Positions 44,946 through 56,323 of a stretch of 64,000 nt of DNA are shown here, in pieces. The stretch spans positions 5,168,001 to 5,232,000 of the forward strand of contig OZ038472.1 in NCBI GenBank assembly GCA_964036295.1. The letters are read 5' to 3'. The notes beneath the pieces were generated by a model. That model made no database searches. It was given only the letters and a program-made list of their open reading frames with translations, and was not told the DNA's origin. The DNA is from Plumapathes pennacea. Lineage: Eukaryota; Cnidaria; Anthozoa; Antipatharia; Myriopathidae. The translations under genes were made by a program, and so were the position numbers. Position 1 is the first letter of the stretch. Every line of letters begins with the position of its first letter.

Positions 44946-47471
44946 CGTATGTACAAACTTCATGAATATAGTAAAAAGGTTCAGATGACGTACGAAATGT
45001 AGAGGCTGGGGACGAGGGCGACGCTGGCTAGTGTAACGCGGGCACGTTTACCGGAGCTGTGTAAATAAACAATAAACTACTTTTGGCGAGGAAGTATGCA
45101 CGGATAGTTGTCCGAGGATATTATCTGTTCCGAGAAGCGAACGAGCAACTGTGAGCTTCGAGGAACAGATAATGTCCAAGGACAATTATCCGTGCATATT
45201 TCCGAAGCCAAAAGTATTTTATTGTCTTTATTATCCTTCAACTATTTCCTCGCGCAGCGCAAATAATGGCGCAAGGACTGTAGAGCTCTTTGGTGCTTTC
45301 TGGAACACTGCTTTTTCGACAAATGAATTGATGTCCTCCTCGGTAGTCATCACGTAATGGTTTTTTTTGTGATTAATGTATAAAACTGTGTTCGGATATT
45401 GTCAATAAACAGCGATAGTTCGCCAGGCGGTGGTTATTTGCTGATAACGTCCGCTCGTGAGAGGACGTTATTTGGTCACGTGTCACGTGTCACGATTCCA
45501 CCAATCACGCGCGGGAGGAAATATTTGATGGGTCATAATACTGACTAGTAGGAAAGCCCGAAGTTGTAAGCTTATTCTTATACATGTACAGATAAAATTT
45601 ATCAACGTAAGCCTTACGGTTTATGTGAATATGCTTTGACGCTGTAAAGAATGTTTTGGCTGACATTTCCAGTATCAACGAGCTCTATTTCAGGCTCAGT
45701 GACAGCAGTGTTACGTCACCACGCAGGCGTTCTTCTAAAAAGCCGAAATTTCGAAATTAAATGGCGCCACAAAGCGTATAAAAGAATAGAAAACGAAATG
45801 ATTAAAGCATTCGAGAGTGATATAGTCCACAAGGTATCGAACATTCGCCCAGTCGTCCATTTCAACAATTGCGCCGGAGAAGTCATTTACTTTTTTCTTA
45901 GGCTCTCGGCATCTGTGACCTTGAACGAACATTTTATTCTTTTCCGACTCAAAAAAACAAAACAGAACAAATCCTAAAAATAAGCAGAGTAAGAAACTTA
46001 AGACTTTCATCCAAGAGAAAAGAACAAAGAAGTGTAGTAAATAAAGTTTTTTTTAGTTTCTAAATTGTGAATAGATATTTGTTTTGCATGATAACTTAGT
46101 AAAAATCATCTGGATCGTATCTTAATCTTCTAACCGCACTGACACAGGGCTGACACAGGCAGTTAATTGATAAAATTGACGAATTGGCGTTGAGCTGTAT
46201 AAACTTGTGATTATTAAACAGGATGTTCTGGTCACTACTATGCAGTATATAACCAGCAATACTTCCCAATAAAGTAATTTATTATATGGCACTGATACTA
46301 CGCACGCTACGATTGGTTAATTTACCGGTCCATACTTTCCTGTACGGACCGCAAATTGATTTTACGCACGTTCTGATTGGTCAATTTTACCGGTCCATAA
46401 CTTACTGTACGGACCGCAAAATCAGTTTGCACATGTGGATCGCAAATGATTACTCGAAAAGTTGCTAAACGTTTGTCATAAAAGGCCCAGAAGTGCAATG
46501 GGAAGTTTAAACGTTCCGGATACTCACTGTTAAGTTATGATGATCGGGGAAAGTTTACAATCTTGGAAAATGACCGTTACGAAGAAGGAAAACGTCCGAG
46601 GAAAAAATTGCTTGCGACCTCAGCCGTCATTGACAACAAGTGCTGCAGAGTATGAAGGGTTGTTTCACCCCTGTGTTAAAATTTGCACACTTGCCAGGAA
46701 GAAAGTGGAAAGCGAACAATCACCGTGAACAGTTATGACTTAAACCGTGCAAGAATCAAGTTTTGCAGACATGTTTGCTCGTCATGGCGCACTGTGAAGA
46801 CTGTAAATAAATTTTTCACAATGCACGAGAACTCTGTATTTCGAAATCACTGACTGGGACAAAAACGCCTTGGTGATTTGAGGACGTTTATTTTGCTGGA
46901 AGAAACCTAAACGCTCCACGAGGAGGCAGGAAAATTATGCGGTGAGTTTTGAATAATATAACTTTCAACGATGTGTCGGTCGCAGTTTGTGATCAAATGA
47001 TTTTTTTTTAGTGCCATTTTGCCTTCTACATTATTGTACGTGCAAGAAACTTATTCAAAAGAATAAAAAATACTCTGAGTTACAAAGCAGTTTCTTCTGG
47101 AAAGAGATAAGTCTGCAGTTTTTTTTAATCTTTAGTGAGCGAGCAAGGGCGAGTTCGAGTCGTTCACCGAATAAAGTTCACTGCAGTGTCGTTGTTTGAC
47201 ATACGCTATGGGCCATTTCATTCAGCTCAGAACAAATTAGTATTTATCTAGGCAGTTGGTTCGACAGACGCTTATTTTCTTTCAAGATTTTCAAATCGGT
47301 AGAATTGTAAGCTGTTAACTGAATTTGTTGTGAAAACAAACGTGCGTAATTCATGCCTGATCGCGATTGATGTTGTTGAATGAACAAGACGAGTACTCGT
47401 TGAGGCCTTGTTTTATGTTTGCCGAAAGATCTAAAGCCATATAATAAATATCTTATTAACCTCGTTTGCTT

Positions 47472-47588
47472 GGTCCGTACCGTAAGTTATGGATCCTCGT
47501 TTTTTTCGTCGCCTTATGCCCTCGCGCGAAGCGCGCTCGGGCCATAAGGCGACGAAAAAAACTCGGTCCATAACTTACTGTACGGACC
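47472..47588. repeat. 117-bp palindrome inside the unit C insertion
   Basis: The arms run from GGTCCGTAC through CGTCGCCTTATG and mirror back through CATAAGGCGACG to GTACGGACC. The centre is CGCGCGAAGCGCGC. Confidence 0.85.
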
Positions 47589-48080
47589 GCGCGCTCGGTT
47601 AAAAAGATCTTTTTACAATAACACGTCAGTTTCTCGCTTTGTGATTGGCTAATTTTCATTATCAATAAGAGGACAGACACATAAAATCGAGTGCTGACGA
47701 CAGTGATTTGGACGAAGAAGGTGAATTCAGCTTCAATTTTACCTCAGTTCTTGCAAAAGCGACATTCGGCATTTGAAGTAGAGAACCAGAAGTGTTCAGA
47801 GGCGAATTTCCTTGAGCTTTGTCTTGAAATTGTCGAGAAAACCGCAGCAGAAAAGCGTCTAGTTTCATTTCTTTCCAACTTCTTTGACAAAATTTTATTT
47901 TGCACGCGCGAAATGCTCACGTCAAACTGTCACTTTTTGGCCAATGAAATGTCTTGAATTTCAACCTCGACCAATTAGAAAGCGGGAAAAGTTGTTGACA
48001 ACATTTCGGTCAAATCGAACAAAATCCAGTTTTCTTGTGTGTTTTCCCCGCGTCGTCGCTTGAGTTTTGTTATTGTAAAA

Positions 48081-48267
48081 AACAAATTGACGCCAGTTTT
48101 TTATGTGTCTGTCCTCTTATTGATCATGAAACGCGTCATAACATTGTCAAAAAGTTGCGGATCCACTCGGCGAAGCGCCTCGTGGATCCACAACTTTTTG
48201 ACAATGTTATGACGCGTTTCATGATCAATAAGAGGACAGACACATAAAAAACTGACGTCAATTTGTT
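48081..48267. repeat. 187-bp near-perfect palindrome at insertion end
   Basis: The arms start AACAAATTGACG and end CGTCAATTTGTT. They match through TTATGTGTCTGTCCTCTTAT, ATGAAACGCGTCATAACATT and GGATCCAC, around a short GGCGAAGCGCC centre. Only a couple of mismatches are visible. Confidence 0.93.
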
Positions 48268-49597
48268 AAATATATTCTGGAAGAAAAATAACTTGAGTGA
48301 CAGGTGAAATATTTCGTTTTCTACATAAAGTGAATATAGATGTATTCGCAACTGTTTACATTGCCTTGAGGAAGGTATTTTCTAAACATTCTGAAACAAA
48401 AATCTCCCCAGAATGGGCTGTTGCCATGTTGCAGCTATTCCTATTCCGGAATAGTCCCCAAAAAAATGCCTACTAAAGCATAAACAAATTCCTTCGGTGA
48501 CAGTCAATCAGAATGCTCTCACTGAGAGCTTTCTTTTGTGTGCTGATATCTTTAGATTTTGTTTGATAGTTCAGGAGTCTCAGGCCTCACCTCTCTGAAT
48601 CATGTTTGCTGTGCGTTTTTTACCTTTTATTACCGTTTTTTACCGTACTTTCTCCCGTTTATAAATGTTCATTATGTGACGTTTGTCCTAACTATATATT
48701 TTCTGAACCTCTATTCATCTCAAGTCAGAAAGCTGCATCTCCTTCGAAGAGATGCAGGGTAAACTAAAGCGAGACTACTCGGTGGTATAATTACCTTTAA
48801 CAAACTTAGTTAACAAAGACAAACAATTGATTCATTCAATTTCATTCAAGTTACGATTCTAAACAGGTTGCGAACATTTTTACAGCCTCAGTTTTTCGTG
48901 GGGATATATTTTTCTCGAGTTCTATTTTATTTATTTTTGTGAGGTATTTTTCTTTTTTCGCAAACGCTCAATTTTTCATGAAGCTAAGGCCGTATTCACC
49001 AAACTTGCGTACGAACAAAAATGTTCGCAAGTGTGACTTATGCATAAGTTCGACTTCCGAACACTATCTCACTCAAGTCATTGTTCTGATGCATGTGTCA
49101 TACTTTTAAACATTTTTGTTCGTATACTGTCTCCTGGTTTGCACACAATTTTTCAGTTTCGGTCCTCCGCATTTTTTCCTTTCCAACCGTTTTCCAAGTA
49201 AAATACCGGTTGTTGCTTTAGTTCAGTTGTTCTTCGAGCCATCGATGCAACGCAGGGCTGTTGTCGGATGTTTAAGGTGAGTAAAAAACTCAGGACATTA
49301 GGCGGACATGCCACCCAGTGCATTTTTAGGATCTAAACCAAACTACCTTACAGCTGTGGGAAATTTTCGAGATTTAGTTCTCGTGTTATTTAAGATGTTA
49401 CAGTGGTTTTTTGTTTGTTTGTTTTGTAGACAGTAATTTCAGCACGTTCTTAGTGAGACATGCGATCTAAACAAGTTCAGAAATCAGTGTTTTTCTTCGC
49501 TTTCAGCTGGATACCCAAGCACGAACGAGATTAAACACAAGGAAGACGAAAGTAAGGCCGTTGGAAACTGCTCTAATTCTCTGTCAGACCTAGCACG

Positions 49598-49630
49598 ATG
49601 AAAGCTACTCGAAAGAAAGATGCCTACTGA
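49598..49630 (+). other. Short upstream frame at the old start codon, copy C
   Basis: The ancestral ATG of copy C now reads MKATRKKDAY followed by TGA because of the 5' deletion. It overlaps the ATG at 49620 of the remaining long frame and would be expected to reduce initiation there. Confidence 0.7.
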
Positions 49631-52600
49631 CATGGAAGGCGAAGGAATAGCTTGTAGAAATCTTGAAAACTGTTATCATTGCCTAGGCCAGTACGGCAAG
49701 GCTGCGACATATTGCGAAATAGAACTTACGGCCGCAAAACAGACTGGAGACAAGATATGTGAATCGAAAGCTTATGCCAAACTTGGCGTGTATTATCTTT
49801 GTCTGTGTCAGTACGACAAGGCTATAAAGTATCACGAACTGCACCTCACTATCGCCAAGCAGATTGGAGACAAGGAAGGCGAAGGAGAAGCTTATTGCAA
49901 CCTTGGGATCTGTTGTTACTGTCTTGCCCAGTACGAGAGGGCGAGCAAATATTTTGAAATGCAATTGGCTATCGCCAAACAGATTGAGGACAAGGCAGGT
50001 GAAGGAAAGGCCTACAACAACCTTGGGAACTGTTATCGTTCTCTCGGCCAGTACGATAAGGCTATGAAGTATGCTGAAATGCAACTTTCCGTCGCCACGC
50101 TGACTACAGACAAGACAGGGGAAGGGATGGCTTTTAGCAGCCTTGGTACTTGTTATTATTCTCTTGGACAATACGGCAAGGCTATGGAATATCATCAGAT
50201 GCAATTAAATATTGCTCAACAGACCAAAGACAAAGCAACTGAAGGACTAGCTTATAGCTACCTTGGGAACTGTTCCCTTTCCCTCGGCCAGTTCGACGAG
50301 GCTGTGGAATACCATGAAAAGCACTTGCTCATAACTAAACAGACTGGAGACAAGGCACGAGAAGGAAAGGCTTACGGCAACCTTGGGGGCTGTTGTTATT
50401 CTCGTGGGCAATATGACCAGGCTCTGAAATATTACAAAATGCACCTGGCAATCGCCAAACAGACCAGAGACAAGGCAGGCGAAGGAGCAGCTTATGGTAC
50501 TCTTGGACTCTGTTATTATTCCCTCGGACGGTATGACAAGGCTATAACATATCATAAGATGCATTTGAGCATCGCCAAGGAAAGTGAAAGCAAGCCAGGC
50601 AAAGGAAACGCTTATTGCAACCTCGGGAACTGTTACCGTGCACTCGGCCAGTACGAAAAGGCTTTACATTTTCATAAAAAGGACATGGCTATTACCAAGG
50701 AGATTGGAGACAGAGCAGGCGAAGGGGTATCTTGTGGCAACCTTGGAGACTGTTACCGTCTTCTCAGCCAATACGACAAAGCTATGAAGTATTATGAAAT
50801 GTACTTGGCTATCGGCAAACAAACTGGTGACAAACCAGGCGAAGGAAAGGCTTATTCCTGCCTTGTGGGCTGTTTGTACTTTCTTGGCCAGTACCATCAA
50901 GCTTTCAGGTACTGCAAAAAACAACTAACCATCGCTAAAATCACTGGAGACAAGGTTGGCGAGGGGAAGGCTTATCGCAACCTTGGGAGCTGCAGTTACA
51001 TTTTGGGCCGGTACGTCAAGGCAATAAACTACACTGAAATGTACCTTGAATTAGCTAAGCAGACTGGAGACAAGGCAGGCGAAGGAGAGGCTTATGGCAT
51101 TCTTGGAGTCTGTTATGATTGCCACTGCCAATACGACAAGGCAGTGAAATATTATCAAGAACATCTAGCAATTGCCAAGCAGATAGGAGACAAGGCAGGC
51201 GAAAGGGCGGCTTGTGGCAACCTTGGGATCTGTTACGGTTCTCTCGACCAGTACGAAAATGCTTTTAAACATTTGGAGAAGCACCTTGCCATCGCCAAAC
51301 AGATTGGGGACAAAGCAGGCAAAGGGCTGGCTTATCAAAACATTGGGCAACTCTATTATTCTCTCAGGCAGTATAACAATGCAGAACGTAATTTTAGGAA
51401 ATGCATTTCTTGCTTTGAACAAATATTTCAAAATGTGCCGAAGGAGGATCAATACAAAGTTTCGATTTTAGAAACTTTTATCAAGGCGTACGAATTTTTA
51501 ATCTCCTGCCTTTTGCTTCAAAGTAAACTTGAGCAAGCTCTTGTTATTGCTGAGAGAGGACGCTCACAAGCATTGGCTGACTTGATGCTAACCCGTCGTC
51601 AAGTCCACGTTACTGAGTTCAATCAGAGAATATCCTTAAACCCCTCTCAGATATATGACGTGGTCAAGGTTCTCGATGAGACGGTCATTTTCTTCACGTT
51701 CCTACAATCTAGTATAATTTCATGGGTAATACAGACTAATGGAGATGCCATGTTCAAACTAAACCTCCTTGAAGGTGATCCAAAATCCAAGAAGTACTCT
51801 ACAGAAATGTTTGTGAGTTCACATGTGTTGGAACTCATCTCGGTGATCAAGGCGGCCAGGAATCTACTTACAAGAACCTATATTGACAGGTGTGAGGACC
51901 GCTCTTTACCCTGAAGAAATGAAGAAAGAAACCACAAACCAGCCAGTTCGTACCTTTACAGAGATGCCTGCAGACAGTGCCGTTTCAGGATCAGAATTTC
52001 CTTTCGATGATCATCCCACAACTGTGCCAAGCAGAGCAACAGAAAGACCCACAAACGAGCTTACAGAAGAAGAACGCAAACGCGAACAGCAAGCATCAGA
52101 AAAGCTAGACGAGGCACTAACAGATTTGTATTGTCTTCTCCTCAAACCCGTGCGACAGTTTGTGCAAGGATCGCAATTGGTTATTGTCCCCGATGGCCCA
52201 CTCTCTCTCGTTCCTTTTGCTGCCCTAAAGGATGAGAACGGGCACTACGTAGCAGAGTCCCTCGAAGTGAGACTGGTTCCATCTCTAGCAACAGCAAAGA
52301 TGATCAAAGAGAAACTACTGGAGCATAAAGGCCAAGCATGCCCCTTGATAGTAGGAGATCCAGAAGTTCCTGAGTTTATCGATGTTGATGGACCATATAC
52401 ACCACCCAGATTACCTCACGCAAATAAGGAAGCCAAAATGATCGGGAAGCTGCTCAATGTCGAGCCTCTTACGGCCGAAAAAGCTACCAAAGAAACCTTT
52501 CTACAAAGAATTGAAACTGCTAATTTGATCCACATCGCATCTCACGGAGATATGGAAAAAGGAGAAATAATTCTTGCCCCGAGCTCAGGCCTGGACAAGA

Positions 52601-52977
52601 AGAAACTGAAGACCGAGGATGTCATGCTGTTGATTTCAGACCTTGAACAGAAGCGTTTGAGAGCAAAGTTGGTGGTGTTAAGCTGTTGTCACAGCGGCCG
52701 AGGCAAAGTCACAGCTGAGGGTGTAATTGGCATCGGTCGAGCGTTTCTGGGGGCTGGAGCATGCGCAGTTGTCGTGTCTCTCTGGGCACTTCAGGACGAG
52801 GCGACCTTGTTTTTCATGAAAGAGTTCTACAAGCAGCTGGTTGGAGGTAAAAGAGCGAACGAGGCACTTAACATTGCCATGAATGCCATGAGAGAGAATA
52901 AAAATAAGATGTTCCACCATCCTCACTGTTGGGCTCCCTTTGTTCTTATTGGAGAGGACGTGACTCTTTATGAGTGA
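49620..52977 (+). pseudogene. TPR-CHAT copy C, N-terminally deleted and frameshifted
   Basis: Relative to copy A, bases equivalent to 28229-28560 are replaced by six bases (CCTACT). This removes the first two TPR units and part of the third and shifts the frame of the old ATG. A new ATG at 49620 opens a 764-codon frame with about 15 TPR units, ending at 51914. A 10-bp deletion in the hinge (CGCTCTTTACCC where A has CTCTTTGTCATTTCTTTACC) shifts the frame just before the CHAT domain. The CHAT frame continues to 52977, its first ATG being at 51919, with both His and Cys intact. Apparently a decayed copy, or one now split into TPR and CHAT parts. It shares the A-type hinge and the TGA stop with copy A. 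Confidence 0.85.
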
Positions 52978-54126
52978 CTCTTTATTACCATGGTTTTGAA
53001 TGAAATGTTGAATATCACCGAGCCACATTTGAGCTTATAGTAATTCATCAGGTGGCCGGAAAATCCCTGTAAATGATTTTAGGGCTTTAACCACATGAAC
53101 TCCAGTATACTTGAGAGACGCACCAACTACTGAGCTATTTGAAGATCAAGTGATAGTTTGATTTTCATGGCTCGTAACCAGCTGGAAAGAACAGCTTCAC
53201 TTTTCGTTTTCCATCCGTAGTTTATACATACATGCTATGTTGTATTTAATTGACCAGTGCCGCGAGTCTTGATGAAGTCTCGATCCTATAATACAGATAT
53301 GTTTTAAATTGTGTAATTTCTTGGTTTCTATTCTAATAAATATTTCATGAGTAATTTTATTAATTTCACTTGAATTTATTTTTTTATTCAATAGCTACTT
53401 ATATAGCTTAAAACTTTGACGCTTATCGAAACGACTGTAAATGTGTCCGTCTTTGCTTCTTTTCGGGCAGTATCATGTGGCATCAAATGTTACTGTGAGC
53501 TATAGAAATGGGCACTTGATAGAACAAGGCCCACCTAAAAATAACTGTGTTTCTATAATAATTTCTTATCGGCAGATCGATTTCATATCCTCCAAGAAAA
53601 TGCAAAAATTTGCATGTTTAATGAGACATGACCACTCTTGTGGTTTAGGGTTATCTTCTGTTAAAAGCTTCATGGTTTTAAAAATAGGGTTAATGGATGA
53701 CTCACGGATGGGATATTCGATACACAACGTTAAACGTTAAACAACCTGCCCTCGAAAAAAATATCATTTTACAGCTTGGGCAGCCATGTTTAGTTTACTG
53801 TGACTTGGGGGCCCGTGCTGCAAAGTTTATAATGAGTGATACTAGGCATATTCGAGAGTCAAGAACAGCCTGTGATTAATATTTCAGTTTTAGCCCTGGG
53901 GATTTTTCCTTTAATTAGTTTGTCGTATTTCTCTTCATATTTATCTAGTGCGGTCATTTTCATAGTTATTTTCTGTTCGGGATTTTCCCGCATTTGAGGG
54001 ACTTAGTTCTTAACCAATTCTTTAGTTTCGGTCGTTCCTTTTTCCTCTTTCGATCTGTTCTCTATAAATACTCAACAGGGAGGGCTATTGTGCTCTAGTT
54101 TACTTGCTCCTAGCGTTGTTAATGTT

Positions 54127-54902
54127 TATTGCAAAATATCTCACACTTGGACTTCCTACATACCACAGGCTCAATAATTAGAAAATAGCAATGTGTTGTA
54201 TCATCTTGGGAGCTAAATGTTCGCTTTAATTATATTTTTGTATAGTAACCCATAGTTACCTGTCCTAGTAGAGTGGATTGCACTACACAATAATTACGTG
54301 AACGTTTCCAACATAATGTATTTTAAACACGTTAATTCAAATTTTATTTGAAAAACTTATGAATTAATGCCACTGGTAAACGAAATACACAGTAATTATT
54401 GCAAATGTGGGCTCCCTCCGTATGAGTAGGAAACGCCTTGAAGAAGGTACCACGGAAAACTCGTTTCAGGAAATAACTTTTTTCTTCAATTAAGCCGCCC
54501 TAAAGAGCGAATAAAAAGTGAATCTTGTCACGATATAACGTGGCAATGCTTTACAACACAGTAAGCAAAACAAACGTTAGAAAACTCAAAAGTAAACAAA
54601 TAGTCAACGGAATTCAATGCAAGCTTACCGTAAAATAACTCCGATTTGACGAGGCAGTCCTTTTCTTTCCAATCCAGTAGTACACCAAACAAATCGTGGC
54701 ATTCAATGTCACATAAAACCCTTTCCAGAACGCGAATGTTGTCCAACCCGTAGTATTCGTCCAGAAGTACAATCAAATCTTCACCATCAGTTACTTTGAC
54801 CAATATATCACTTTGAATGTCTCTTCTCAAATGAATCTTAATTTGGGTCACTTCTACTGCAGTCAGCTTGTTCCCCAACGCTAGCTTAAAGTGTTGCAAA
54901 GG
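54127..54902 (-). pseudogene. Antisense DED first-exon fragment, array copy 3
   Basis: Same joints and shared substitutions as the other two fragments, plus private changes in the DED C-terminal part (GVLLDWKEKDCLVKSELF). The frame is still open and the donor is kept. Confidence 0.85.
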
Positions 54903-55199
54903 GCGCTTCGCGAGTGAGTAAAATATTGTTTTTACCACGAGAAAATAAAATCCATATCTTCAAGTCGCCGTGTAATTTTCTTTTTATTATATTAGACACG
55001 AGTGTTTTACGAGAAATTGCACAAACAACCTTGCAAAAGCGGGAAATGATGCCAACGATATCCTCACTAGTGAGGATATGGAAAATATGCCACTCGGGTC
55101 CCGGATGTAGTTTCGTATGGATTTTACGCACGGTATATTTTCCAGTAAAACACTCGTGTCTATATAATAAATTGGTGTCTTAACTGCTTGTTTGCAAAG

Positions 55200-56323
55200 G
55201 CATCGGCCTCTTGGGACACAACAGTTCGGCTCTGGGATACGGAGAGAGGAATACTCCAACACACTCAACGGCCACACAGGATGGGTACAAGTAAGGAGTC
55301 GCTTGATGCTGTTTGTTCTTGTGTTTTGTTTTCTTTGTGTGTGCACTCCTGTACGTGTAGTTGCACGCGCGCTTGCCAGACTTTGAGTTCACTGTCACAT
55401 AGTCTCTTGTTTCCTCTTCCCAGGCGTGCTCTTTCTCGGCTGACGGAAAGCGTCTCGCATCTGCCTCTGATGACCAAACGGTATTACCAAAACCGAGACT
55501 GATTACCTGTTGTTGCTGTTGTTGTTGTTGTTGTTGTTGTTGTGGGGATAGTTGAGGGTGGAGATAGTTGAGGGAAGCTGTAGCGCAGACACGCACTGGA
55601 CAAACTATACAGCTCTTACTCATCTTGAAGCCTAACCAACTCTTAAATAACGCTCGATTGCAGGTCCGAATATGGGACACGGAGAGTGGGCGTTGTCTGA
55701 AAGAACTCGAAGTAAGTTAGAGTTCAGCTACTCGAGAAACGTTTCTCTTAATCTCTTCAGGGATCAACTTCAAGTTTCTCTTTTTATTGTCTCTCTAAAG
55801 ACATGTGGTACAGTAAGAGATTTTGGCAGCTGATAACGCCAAAATATAAATGCTAGTTGTATAGCTCATATATTTTCTTCTTAAATGGATGGGAGAATTT
55901 CATATTATCAGTTTATAGACTGATGCGCGACTTGCAGAGCTTGGGCACTGATGAATTTTGAACCACTTTCCTAGCTCAGCTTTCGAAATTTCATGGAAAT
56001 TACCCAATTTTTCTCGCGAATAATCGTCCGGGACATACGCCAGATATAATTGACTATTATTTATTAAACATATAGTTCATCTTCTTTAGCATACGTATTT
56101 TTGTTAATGCCCCGCGTGGGCCAACGCTAGTCCACAGTAAGAATTGCGATGTGATTGTCTGCCAGTGGATCTAAGAGAATAGGTTGTGAAATTGTGATAA
56201 AGCTTAGTTTCTGTTGATTTTTAGTGTGACACGGAAGAAATCCACGCTTGTTGTTTCACGGCCAGTGGCTCGCTGTTTGCCTCGGGACCAGCCGAAGCGG
56301 AAACCACCATCTGTATTTACTGA
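55200..56323 (+). pseudogene. WDR38 3'-exon fragment, unit D, frameshifted
   Basis: Exons 55200-55290, 55424-55480, 55664-55711 and 56225-56323. A 2-bp loss in the first (CAACACACTC instead of CAACACACACTC) shifts the frame after ERGILQHT, so this fragment cannot add a WD40 blade. The (TGT)12 tract lies at about 55508-55543. Confidence 0.88.

Larger units (their letters stand above)
46279..48271. mobile_element. 1993-bp insertion in unit C spacer, composite foldback DNA
   Basis: Sequence between AAAGTAAT and ATATTCTGG that is contiguous in the other three units. The left end has two roughly 70-bp direct repeats (ACCGGTCCATA...CTGTACGGACCGCAAA, 46300-46430). A palindrome at 47472-47588 reuses the same GTCCATAACTTACTGTACGG motif. 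A second, larger palindrome (48081-48267) closes the insertion. The motif ATCAATAAGAGGACAGACAC appears at about 47661 and twice more in the terminal palindrome. No transposase or reverse transcriptase was seen. It may be one non-autonomous element or two nested ones. No clear target-site duplication was found. Confidence 0.75.
43471..54126 (+). repeat. Array unit C (with 2-kb insertion)
   Basis: Third unit, about 10.66 kb. It differs from the others by an extended hairpin at its left end, a 1993-bp insertion at 46279-48271, and a TPR-CHAT copy missing 326 bp net near the start and 10 bp before the CHAT domain. Confidence 0.93.
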
